A stretch of DNA of 64,000 nt from Williamsia sp. 1138. Lineage in GTDB: Bacteria; Actinomycetota; Actinomycetes; Mycobacteriales; Mycobacteriaceae. The first letter of the stretch is position 1; the number at the start of each line of letters is the position of its first letter. Location of the stretch: NCBI RefSeq assembly GCF_002095435.2, contig NZ_MJEJ02000054.1, forward strand, positions 1 through 64,000, read 5' to 3'. Below the pieces are notes generated by a model. It saw only the letters and a list, made by a program, of their open reading frames with translations. It was not told where the DNA came from and did not search any database. Below, piece by piece: positions 52,689 to 61,700 of the stretch. The position numbers and the translations under genes are program-made.

Positions 52689-53735
52689 GTGTCGGCCTTC
52701 GGAGCGGACGTCAGGTTCGACACCGTCGACGCCGCCAGAGCCGCGTTGTACAACCGCACGCACGAACACATCGTCGGAGCTCTCCCGTTCGATCCCGCCG
52801 GTCCCGCCGCGCTCACCGCACCCGCCCGTGTCGTACGGAGAGATGTCCGGTGGCAACCAGATGCCCCGACGCTGCCCGCTGTGACGATCGACGGCTTCGA
52901 CCCCGAACCCGATGAACACGTACGCCGGGTCGCCACTGCGATCCGGGTGCTCTCCGACCCGCACGCCACGCTCGCGAAAGTGGTCCTGGCGCGCACCGTG
53001 ATCCTGCGGGCAAGCGAATGCATCGACCCCCTCGATCTGCTCACGCGTCTGGTGGCGGCCGACCCGGGCAGCAACGGCCTACTCGTCGATCTCTCGCCCG
53101 CGGGCCCGCCGTACACCGGCGCGCACCTGATCGGGTCCAGCCCGGAACTGCTTGTGCGCAAGTCCGGTTCGGCAGTCATCTGCCACCCGCTCGCCGGGTC
53201 CGCGCCGCGAGCCGCAGACGCTGCCGAGGACCGGGCGAACGGACAGATGCTGGCAGCGTCGGCCAAAGACCAGCGTGAACACGCGTTTGTCGTCGACGCG
53301 ATGGCGACGGCGCTCGCGCCGTTGTGCAGCGACCTCGATGTGCCGGCGACACCCACCCTGACCCAGACCCCGAACATGTGGCATCTGGGCACCCGCATCG
53401 TCGGGACCGTTCGCGATCCGGAGACCACGGCCCTCGACCTCGCCGTCGCCCTACACCCCACCCCCGCCGTCTGCGGCACGCCGACCGCCGCCGCGCGAGA
53501 GTTCATCCTGGCCAACGAGGGTGACCGCGGGTTTTACGCGGGCGCTGTCGGCTGGTGCACCGGCGCAGGCGACGGGGAGTGGATGGTCGGCATCCGCTGC
53601 GCAGAACTGTCTGCGGACGGCCTGACGATCCGGGCGTCGGCGGGCGGTGGCATCGTCTCCGGCTCGGACCCACAACTCGAACTCGCCGAGACGTCGGCCA
53701 AACTCCGGACGATCCTCTCCGCGCTGGGACGATGA
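52689..53735 (+). CDS. Isochorismate synthase (EntC/DhbC type)
   Basis: A 348-residue chorismate-utilising enzyme from the first usual start (GTG). Conserved parts include LAKVVLAR (general-base Lys), PELLVRK, HPLAGSAPR, MWHLGTRI and IRASAGGGIVSGSDP. It converts chorismate to isochorismate, first step to salicylate or 2,3-dihydroxybenzoate caps. The frame stays open upstream to 52578 and encodes FVLSRPTDHV, which looks like the missing N-terminal strand, so the true start may be upstream at a non-standard codon. Divergent from the importer. Confidence 0.88.
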   Translation: MSAFGADVRFDTVDAARAALYNRTHEHIVGALPFDPAGPAALTAPARVVRRDVRWQPDAPTLPAVTIDGFDPEPDEHVRRVATAIRVLSDPHATLAKVVLARTVILRASECIDPLDLLTRLVAADPGSNGLLVDLSPAGPPYTGAHLIGSSPELLVRKSGSAVICHPLAGSAPRAADAAEDRANGQMLAASAKDQREHAFVVDAMATALAPLCSDLDVPATPTLTQTPNMWHLGTRIVGTVRDPETTALDLAVALHPTPAVCGTPTAAAREFILANEGDRGFYAGAVGWCTGAGDGEWMVGIRCAELSADGLTIRASAGGGIVSGSDPQLELAETSAKLRTILSALGR

Positions 53736-53807
53736 ACGTGGGGCAGTCGAACTCGATTGCGGATAGGCTGAACTCTCGGATGTCGACGTTCACGAAAGGC
53801 TCGGTGC

Positions 53808-55742
53808 ATGTCTGATTCGAAGACGGCGGCACCGATGTCGAAGACCGCGTGGACCATGCTGCTGCCCTGGCTCGACGAATACCGATCGGGCCCTTCGATC
53901 TTGGCCAGCAACGAGTTGATCCCCAACGCGTGGCTCGACGGTAGCCCCGCGGACGCATTGAACACCGAGAACTTCAGCCGATTCTGCGAATTGGTCGCGC
54001 TGCGCCACCTGCAGGATCGCGGCGACGCCATCCTCGCCGACGACTTCCCGACCGTCGGGGCCGCTACTGCGCTGTCTGCTCTCGCGCTGGGTAGACACAG
54101 CGAAAAAGCGTTACAGGACAACAAGATCTTCACCGTCGGCGACATTCTCCCCGTATCCGCGAACCACCTGCTGGGGTTGCCGCAGGTCGGCAGGGCCACA
54201 GTTGTCGACGTGGTCGCGGCGCTGGTCGCCCAGGCGACCCGAACCCCGCAGGGTGCCGACGACCGCAGCGGCGGAAGGATTCTCACCGACCCATCCCTCG
54301 CCGCGTTCATCGAGTCGGTCGATGACCGGGACCGAATCATATTGCACGAGCGGATCTTCGCCGCCAAGCCGCGCACCCAGTCCGATCTGGCCAAACAGAT
54401 GGGACTCTCGCGCGAACGGGTCAACCAGATCGACCGCACCCTGCGACTGCAGTTGTCGGAGACCGTCGGCGCGTCCGTCGACCTGCGCCGGTTGCTCGCC
54501 GAAACGGTGGCGCTCGCCGATCCGCTGGCCGACGCCGCGCAGGTCGCCGAAGCACTCCCGTTGTTCGCCACAGAGATTCCCGCACTGGGGGTTTCGGTCG
54601 GCCAGTTGCTCATCGCCGGGTCCAACGACCTCGCCGGCGTCAATGGTTGGATCATGAGCCGGCCGCCCTCACAGATCGCTGACCTGGTCGGCGAGATCCT
54701 CGATTCGCACACCGGCGACGAGAGACTGGTACCCATCCGGGCAGTCGCCACAGGATTGAACCTCTCCGATTCCGAGGCCGTGCGGTGGCTGACGAACAGC
54801 GGCTACACGGTGCTGGACGACCACGTGGTCAACGGCCCCACCTCGACGGGTGATCTGGTCTGCGGCGTTCTCTCGATCGCAGGCAAACCCCGGACTTTCG
54901 ATGAGATCCTGTCGGGGTTGGCCGGCGAACCGCGGTCACGATCGAGTGTGCGCAACGCGCTGGTCACCGACGATCGCATCGTCAAGACCGACCGCACGAC
55001 CTACGGGCTGCGGCGGTGGGGCGGCGAGAAGTACCTGCCGGTCCATCGTCAGATCGGTCGCATCCTCGACGACGCGGGCGGCAAGATCGAGATCGCCGAC
55101 CTGGTGGCGCAGATCAGCGCGAAGTACGACGTGACCGAATCGAGCATTCGCGCCTACGCAGGGGCGGGCGAGTTCGTGATGCGCGACGACGTCGTCAGCC
55201 GCCGCAGCGAGCGCTACGTCCACCGCAAATCTCCCGCGAAGACCCGGTCGCTGTATCGCGACGGCGACACCATCCGCTGGGCGACCACCGTCGGTGCGGC
55301 ACACCTGAAGGGGTCGGCGTTCAACATCCCCTCGGCACTCGCAGGACTCGTGGGTGTCGGCCCGGGCAACCCGGTGAAGCTGCAGTCGCGTCTCGGACCG
55401 CAGTCCCTGATGTGGGTATCGGTACAGGCGCGGGTGGGCACCATCAAGCGATTCGCGGTCGACCTCGGTCTTGCGCTGGGCGATCCGATCTTCTTGGAGT
55501 TCACCCCAGGTGGGTTCGACGTGAAACGTCAACGCCAGGGTCCCTCCACCGATCCGGTGGAGGCAATCTTCACGCGGCTCGGTCGAGCGCCGGAAGGCAC
55601 GCTTGGCCGCGCCGAACTCGTCGAGGTGCTGGCCGGCTCGCTGTTCCTGCCGCCGGACTCTGACTCCGCCACGGTCATCGCTGCTCTGCGCCACCGGAAG
55701 GAATCGGAGCTGGAAGCGCTCGTGAGTGCCGCTCTCAGCTGA
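53808..55742 (+). CDS. Large DNA-binding protein: alpha-CTD-like plus sigma-4-like domains
   Basis: A 644-residue cytosolic protein. Residues about 85-140 resemble the RNA polymerase alpha C-terminal domain (IFTVGDILPVSANHLLGLPQ then GRATVVDVV). Residues 173-217 form a sigma region 4-like helix-turn-helix (QSDLAKQMGLSRERVNQID). Residues about 350-403 look like a HARE-type winged helix (RTFDEILSGLAGEPR, then TTYGLRRWGG), with another winged segment to about 470 and a C-terminal region of unknown fold. Probably a transcription factor or nucleoid protein; its place inside the siderophore locus may be coincidental or regulatory. Confidence 0.8.
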   Translation: MSDSKTAAPMSKTAWTMLLPWLDEYRSGPSILASNELIPNAWLDGSPADALNTENFSRFCELVALRHLQDRGDAILADDFPTVGAATALSALALGRHSEKALQDNKIFTVGDILPVSANHLLGLPQVGRATVVDVVAALVAQATRTPQGADDRSGGRILTDPSLAAFIESVDDRDRIILHERIFAAKPRTQSDLAKQMGLSRERVNQIDRTLRLQLSETVGASVDLRRLLAETVALADPLADAAQVAEALPLFATEIPALGVSVGQLLIAGSNDLAGVNGWIMSRPPSQIADLVGEILDSHTGDERLVPIRAVATGLNLSDSEAVRWLTNSGYTVLDDHVVNGPTSTGDLVCGVLSIAGKPRTFDEILSGLAGEPRSRSSVRNALVTDDRIVKTDRTTYGLRRWGGEKYLPVHRQIGRILDDAGGKIEIADLVAQISAKYDVTESSIRAYAGAGEFVMRDDVVSRRSERYVHRKSPAKTRSLYRDGDTIRWATTVGAAHLKGSAFNIPSALAGLVGVGPGNPVKLQSRLGPQSLMWVSVQARVGTIKRFAVDLGLALGDPIFLEFTPGGFDVKRQRQGPSTDPVEAIFTRLGRAPEGTLGRAELVEVLAGSLFLPPDSDSATVIAALRHRKESELEALVSAALS

Positions 55743-56658
55743 CCGGACGCAGCTGTGCGGGCGCGTAGGCGTCGTCCCACACGAACTCGTAGACAGGCGG
55801 GTCCGCCGGGGTCTGCCGCGTCAGCCCGCGGCGCCGCAGGACCACCTCGGGTAACACCTCACCGTCGGGAAGAACCATGCGTGGACGACTCGAAGCCCAC
55901 GTGGCAGAGTCTGCGACCCGCACGAGATCGTGCATGAGCAGAGGCGGGGCGAACAGCACCGAGACATCTCCCGCGGCCATCTCTCCCCACACCGTTCCGG
56001 AGTCATCGAACGGCGGCACGACATGCACGCAAGAAGCGGATGCGGCACATGCCAATACGAGAAGCACCGCCGACGGAGAGCTCCACGGCCCACAGATCGC
56101 TGCGCGCGCACCCGAATGGAGGTCGAGGTTTTCCTGCAGGCCGCCGATGTGATCGGCCACCTCGGCGACCGGCCAGAAACGGAAACCGAGATCATTGAGG
56201 AAGAGTCCGGATTCGACGTGCAGCTGCGACTGCGCCGCCACCACGATCAGCGTGAACTCCTCGGCGACGTCGTACATCGGGCACCCGTCGTCGCCGCAGA
56301 GGACCTCGACGGTCTCTTCCAGGAAGCAGTCCTCACCGCGGTGGGAGACAAGGAAATGCAGGTCCAGATCCCCGGCAGCGGTGGCAGCGGTCTCGTCGAA
56401 CGGGTCGATGGGTACGACGACGGTGTCCAGGCGCACCAGCGCATGGAAGGCGAGAAGGAACTCCCACCCGCCGTGGATACAGATACCGACGCGCTGACGG
56501 GGCGCAACACCCCGGGCGGCCAGGTCGTCGCTCAACCATTGCACGGACTCGTCGAAGCGTTCGAAATCGGTTTCGTGATCACCACTGACGACTGCCGGAC
56601 GGTGGTAGTGACGGTCGACGGCGTCGTCCAAAATGGTGTTCAGCTGTGCTGCACCCAT
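55735..56658 (-). CDS. Truncated adenylation-like protein lacking the catalytic P-loop
   Basis: A 307-residue protein. Residues about 10-85 align with the N-terminus of AMP-forming ligases (YHRPAVVSGDHETDFERF, then GICIHGGWEFLLAFHALVRL and TVVVPIDPFDE). A later stretch (VSVLFAPPLLMHDLVRVADS) resembles the VTxxxxxPxxxxxL region. The Ser/Thr/Gly-rich A3 loop, the A5 YGxTE motif and the whole C-terminal domain are missing; full enzymes exceed 500 residues. The frame is intact, so it is probably maintained, not decaying. It has its own iron box and an ATG with GAAGGG upstream. Confidence 0.72.
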   Translation of the reverse strand: MGAAQLNTILDDAVDRHYHRPAVVSGDHETDFERFDESVQWLSDDLAARGVAPRQRVGICIHGGWEFLLAFHALVRLDTVVVPIDPFDETAATAAGDLDLHFLVSHRGEDCFLEETVEVLCGDDGCPMYDVAEEFTLIVVAAQSQLHVESGLFLNDLGFRFWPVAEVADHIGGLQENLDLHSGARAAICGPWSSPSAVLLVLACAASASCVHVVPPFDDSGTVWGEMAAGDVSVLFAPPLLMHDLVRVADSATWASSRPRMVLPDGEVLPEVVLRRRGLTRQTPADPPVYEFVWDDAYAPAQLRPVS

Positions 56659-56739
56659 TGCCAGGCCCTTCTCGTAAAAAGCTTCCCCACGTGCTCATCT
56701 GAGTAGAGATTGCTGCACCCCGCAGTCACACCTTGCGGG

Positions 56740-56758
56740 TTAGGCAAGACAAACCTAA
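56740..56758 (-). promoter_or_regulatory. IdeR/DtxR-type iron box
   Basis: On the minus strand TTAGGTTTGTCTTGCCTAA matches 15 of 19 consensus positions, the best of the three boxes seen. It lies 82 bases upstream of the adenylation-like gene. Confidence 0.75.
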
Positions 56759-56855
56759 CACTCAGAACGACAGACGGCCAGCGACCACATGACCGTCACG
56801 TGCAACGCGCCGCCGCCGGCACCGCCGAGCCCCCTTCCGCCCGCGATCGGGCGCA

Positions 56856-58688
56856 TCAGCTCCGGTACTCGACGACCTTCGCTCCCCATCCGAGCGAGTC
56901 GACGTACGCCACCTCAGCACCGGCCGCAGTGATGAGCTTCCGCAACTCGGCCTCGGTACGGAACCCCGATCCGAACACGCACAGCCGCAGGAGATCGTCT
57001 TCGGTCTCGTGGTCGTTGGTGGTCGCCGGGTCCAGCAGTCGGGTCGGGATCACCACCCGGTCCGCCGACCGCGCATACGCGGCCAGCGCGACGACCGCGT
57101 CATCGTCCGGCAGATTCTCGACGATGCCCGCCGCCAGCAACAGATCCACCTTGTCCGGCAGCGGCGCAAGGTGACTGCCTGCGATGCGCCTGACCGACGG
57201 TCGGCGCTCGGCCACGACGTCACCGAGCATGCGCTCCGTGAGAGACGGAAGACCCACGACGCCGACGTCGAGCGACGGAAACGTTCGCAGGATCGCATCG
57301 GCGTACGGGCCGCCGCCTTCTCCGGCCACGGCCACGGTGCGGACGCCGTCGAACGAGATCGCACCGGACAGCGCCGGTGCCAGGTAGACCGGCCACTCGA
57401 CCATCTCGCCGTGCAACTGACCCGCCCGCACCGGATCTTCTTGCCAGGCGGGAATCGGCATCCCGCCGATCCCCACCGGTCGTCCCGTGCGGATGACATC
57501 GACCAGATCGACAAACGACAACTGCATCTGGGACTGCACCGAATCCACTCTGAGTTCCTCGACCCAGGGGGCGTCGGGATCGGCGAGCACAACGCCTTCC
57601 TCGGTCAATGAGAAGGTCTCACCGTCGCGGAGCAGTAATCCCATCGCTGCGAGATGTCGCACGAGCTTGAGCAAGGGTTCGGCCCGAACTCCGCAGGCGG
57701 CCGCGATGTCCTGCGCTGTTGTCGCCCCCGCGTCGATCTCGGTGAAGACCCCCAGGGTCACCGCGGCGCGTAAGGCGAACGGCGGCAACACCTCCGAGTA
57801 CTCGTGGATCGCCTCGAAGGGATCCGGACCCGCGGCCGACACATCGACCAACTGCGGATCACCCTCCACGGTGGTGACCCTGCGCTCCCGCCAGTAGCCC
57901 GAGATGTCGGTGAACTCTTTGGGAATGCCTTTGTCCCGCTTGGCCCATCGACGCAGGGGTTTGACGGTCAGCGTCTCGCCGGCGACCCACAGATAGACCT
58001 GACCGTCGCGCCAGCGGACGGATTGGATCGTTTCGGCGAGGCGCGATCGGCCGCCTGTCTCGCTGCGATAGAGCCAGATGATGTCGACCGGTGCCGCACT
58101 GCTCAGTTCCTGACGATGCGACGGGTCGGCCACCTCGATCACGACGGTCGCGGGCAGCGTCTGCGGCAACTTCTCGAGACAGTGTCCGATGGCAGGCAGG
58201 GCGGTCTCGTCCCCGCCGATCAACATCCAGTCCGCGGCGGTCGGCAGGCCGGCCGAATGCTTCGGTCCGGCAACCAGGATCTTCTCGCCCGGCGTGGTCC
58301 GGCGCGCCCACGTGGAGGCCAGACCCGACTCGTGAAGCGCGAAATCGATGGCCAGTTCTCCTGTTTCGGCATCGAACGAGCGCACTGTGTACGTGCGGGT
58401 GTATTCGAAGCTTCCCGGGGTCCACTCCACCAGACCCGTTGTGGTGTTTCGTGGAACCTCGAACGGGAACCCGCCGGTGACGGGGTCGGGCGGCATGATC
58501 TTCACGTCATCGTCGAAGCCGGTCGTCTGCACCGCGGGAATCCGAACGCCGTCGCGTACGTGCTCTCCGATCGCGGGCCCACCCAGCACGACCCGCCGCA
58601 TCCCCGGCGTCACGTCCCACACCCGCAGCACGTCGAACTCACGCAGACAGATGGGGCTCACGGACAACTCGCGCACGGTGCCGGTCAT
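56856..58688 (-). CDS. Siderophore-interacting flavoprotein fused to methyltransferase
   Basis: A 610-residue fusion. Residues about 12-275 are a siderophore-interacting protein (ViuB/SIP type): FAD motif RTYTVRSFD (98-106), NAD(P)H-side AGPKHSAG and GDETALPA, and the SIP end motif WRERR. Residues about 288-610 are an O-methyltransferase-like part with a winged-helix dimerisation domain (ALRAAVTLGVFTEIDA) and a SAM domain whose first glycine motif is VAVAGEGGG, lacking the usual acidic residue. The ATG at 58688 follows GGAGG and leaves 14 bases after the NRPS stop, so they are cotranscribed. The SIP part should reduce Fe(III)-siderophore; the methyltransferase may modify it. Confidence 0.85.
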   Translation of the reverse strand: MTGTVRELSVSPICLREFDVLRVWDVTPGMRRVVLGGPAIGEHVRDGVRIPAVQTTGFDDDVKIMPPDPVTGGFPFEVPRNTTTGLVEWTPGSFEYTRTYTVRSFDAETGELAIDFALHESGLASTWARRTTPGEKILVAGPKHSAGLPTAADWMLIGGDETALPAIGHCLEKLPQTLPATVVIEVADPSHRQELSSAAPVDIIWLYRSETGGRSRLAETIQSVRWRDGQVYLWVAGETLTVKPLRRWAKRDKGIPKEFTDISGYWRERRVTTVEGDPQLVDVSAAGPDPFEAIHEYSEVLPPFALRAAVTLGVFTEIDAGATTAQDIAAACGVRAEPLLKLVRHLAAMGLLLRDGETFSLTEEGVVLADPDAPWVEELRVDSVQSQMQLSFVDLVDVIRTGRPVGIGGMPIPAWQEDPVRAGQLHGEMVEWPVYLAPALSGAISFDGVRTVAVAGEGGGPYADAILRTFPSLDVGVVGLPSLTERMLGDVVAERRPSVRRIAGSHLAPLPDKVDLLLAAGIVENLPDDDAVVALAAYARSADRVVIPTRLLDPATTNDHETEDDLLRLCVFGSGFRTEAELRKLITAAGAEVAYVDSLGWGAKVVEYRS

Positions 58689-58702
58689 CGATCCTCCATC
58701 AT

Positions 58703-61700
58703 CTAGCCTATCCCTAGTCGTGCGATCCATGTGTCGAGCAGATCGCCGGCCGATTCCGGGCCGAGCACATGCAGGTCGAGACCGTCCGCGGTGAACTCAT
58801 ACCGGGCGACCACGCGGTACAGCCCCTCGAAACCCTCCGAACACGCAGGATCGGTCATCCTGCCGTGCAACTGCGTGAGCAGCACCGCCGGCGGGGGTAC
58901 CCGGCGCAGCTTCTTGCGTCCGGTCTTGTTCTGGAAGCGCAGCAGGTCGTACCAGGGTGCGTAGGTCGGAGTTGCGGACTGCTCTGCGCCCGCGAGCCGC
59001 GGGTAGGCCGCGGTGAAGGCACCCGGCACCTCGTTCTCCGCTGCCAGATGCGTCCGCAGATCCCATTCCAGATCGACGGGGCGGTCGGGGTACGACCAGT
59101 CCGCGACGGCGGCGAGGAACGCACGCTCGACCGATTCTCGCTGAGCCTGAGCGGATTCCGATGTCCACTGCACGGTCACCTCGCGCGTGGCGAGATGACG
59201 GCCGGCATCCGGCTCCTCGACCTCGGCCACCGGCAACGCGAGCAGGCTCGCGACCGAATCGGCGAGCACGGTGTCGGCCTCGGCCGATTGCGCCAGGTCT
59301 GCCAGTTCCTCCGCCGCATCGGACGTCGACCGGCGAGGAGCCCGATTCCCCGCGTCGGCACCGTCGAGATGAGCCGCCAACGCGGCGGTCACGCGATGGA
59401 GGGTGCAGCGGTCCGCGACCACACCGTGCACTGCGACCACCAGGTGGGCACCATCGGCCGACGTCACCTGAGCGACATGCAGACCGCGGCCTGTCGTGAT
59501 GTCGACGCGTTCGAGCACATCGGCCCGTACGGCACGGATGGCCTGCGCCGCCGGCACATCGGATCGATCGTGTTCTGTGACCGCACCGACCTCGAAACCT
59601 TCCGCGTACGGTTCGGCCTCCGTCGTCCACAGCAATCGGTGACGTGGCGTCACCCGGTATAGAAGACAATCGAACTCGCGCAGCAGCCGGCCGACCGCCG
59701 ACCGCAGCTCCGCGGAGCCCGCCCGCTGCGGGAGGTCGAGAACCTCGGTCAGGACATGGTCCTCGATCGCCAGGTCGGCGAGCCGCAACCGGTGCTGGGT
59801 GACGGTGGGTGTGAGCGCCGACGTCTGCGGGTCCGGCTGGGGCGCTGTATTTTCGGCGGTCGCAACCGTTCTTCCCTCCGCCAGCCGCGCGGGCGTGCGG
59901 AGCGCGAAGACGTCGTGGATCGTCAGTGCCGACCCCTCTTCCGACAGACCCTCTCGGGTCGCGCGGCGCACCACCGCGATCGAGGAAATGCTGTCGCCAC
60001 CGAGGTCGAAGAAGTCGTCGTCGACACCGACAGTCGGTACCCCCAGCGCCTCGGCGAATGCCGATACGAGGATACGTTCCGCCTCACCGGAAGGCTCCCT
60101 CGCTGTTCTGGTCCGCGAGCTGAAGTCCGGTGCGGGCAGGGCACTACGATCGAGTTTCCCCGTCGATGTCATGGGTAGCGAGTCGACCACCAGCACAGTC
60201 GGCACGACGTGCACGGGCAACACGGCGGACACCGCATCCCGCACCGTGCGCTCGTCGAGCCTGCCACCGGCCGCAGCGGTCACGTATCCCACCAGCCGGT
60301 TCGAGCCGGCGGACTCGTGGACGAATGCGGCTGCGGCCCCGACCCCGGCAACGCCCGTCAACGCGGATTCGACCTCTTCGAGCTCGATGCGGACGCCGTT
60401 GACCTGGACCTGGAAATCGCTTCGCCCCAGGTAGTGGAGGCGACCGTCGGCCGACCACCGCGCGAGATCACCGGTGCGGTAGAGCCGCGAACCCGCGGGG
60501 CCGAAAGGATCTGCGACGAAGCGGGCAGCGGTGAGTGTTTGCCGCCCTTGATAACCCCGTCCCACCTGGGTCCCGCCGACGTAGAGTTCTCCCACTGCTC
60601 CCGGCGGCACCGGCCGCAGCCAGGCATCGAGCAGATACGTTGTCGAGCCGGGCACCGGACCGCCGATGGGGACCACGCCGGCGTCACACTCCGCGGGCAT
60701 CGCGGTATACGCGACGTCACCGGCAACCTCGGAAGAGCCGTACGAGTTCACGATGCCCGCCCCGGGTGCAACAGCAGCAATCGCGTTGACCGCGGCCGGT
60801 GCCAGCGGTTCACCGCTACAGATCCACAACTCGACGCCCGCGACCCGCTGCCCTCCCACCTCGGCAACTGCGCGCAACAGGGTCGGGACACCGGTCAACT
60901 GGGTGATCCCCTGCGCCGCAACAAGGTCGGCGAGAAGCTCGGCGTCGGACATCTCCGACTCATCGGCGATGACCAGGCCATGGCCTGCCAGCACGGCCCC
61001 GAGGACTTCGGTGGACCCGTCGATGAAGCCGATCGAACTCTTGGCGAGCCTCATCCCGGCCCCGTCGTCGGCCCACTGGTCGCGTGCCCACGCGAGCCGG
61101 TTGACCAGCGCGGCCTGAGAACCCAGTACGCCCTTGGCTTCACCCGTGGAGCCAGAGGTGTAGACGACGTAGGCGCCGTTGTTCGCCCGGACCGGAGCAC
61201 GCCGGTCTACGTCGTCGAGCGGATCACCGGACTGCGCGGCGAGCGCACGGACGGTTGCGTCGTCGTCGACCAGGATCACCCGGCCCGGGAGCCGAACTCC
61301 GGCCTCTCGCAGGGTTGTTGCGGTCGCGTCGGCCGCGACCATCACCGCAGGCGATGAATCAGCCAGATAGTGCTCGATCCGATCGGCCGGGTGGCGTGTG
61401 TCGATGGGCACGTAGACACCGCCGGAAGCAATGACTGCCAGCAGCGCGACCACCAGATCCGGCGACCGCGGGAGCAGCAACGCGACCCGGGTCTCCGGAC
61501 CGACACCGGCCTCGATCAGCAACCGGGCCAGGCTGTTGACCCGGACACCGAGCTGTTCATACGTCCAGCGGGTGTCCGCCTGCACCAGGGCGAGCGCGGT
61601 CGGCGATTCCGTGAACCGCCGCACCAGGAGCTCTGCGACCGAACCGGGCAGCTCGGTGTCCACCGCCGTCTGGTTCCAGCTGTCGACGACGAGTCCGCGA

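Noticed and set aside
55735-56658. Frameshifted full-length aryl-AMP ligase
   Set aside because: No matching A3/A5 or C-terminal segments were found in other frames nearby, so a simple frameshift does not explain the short length.
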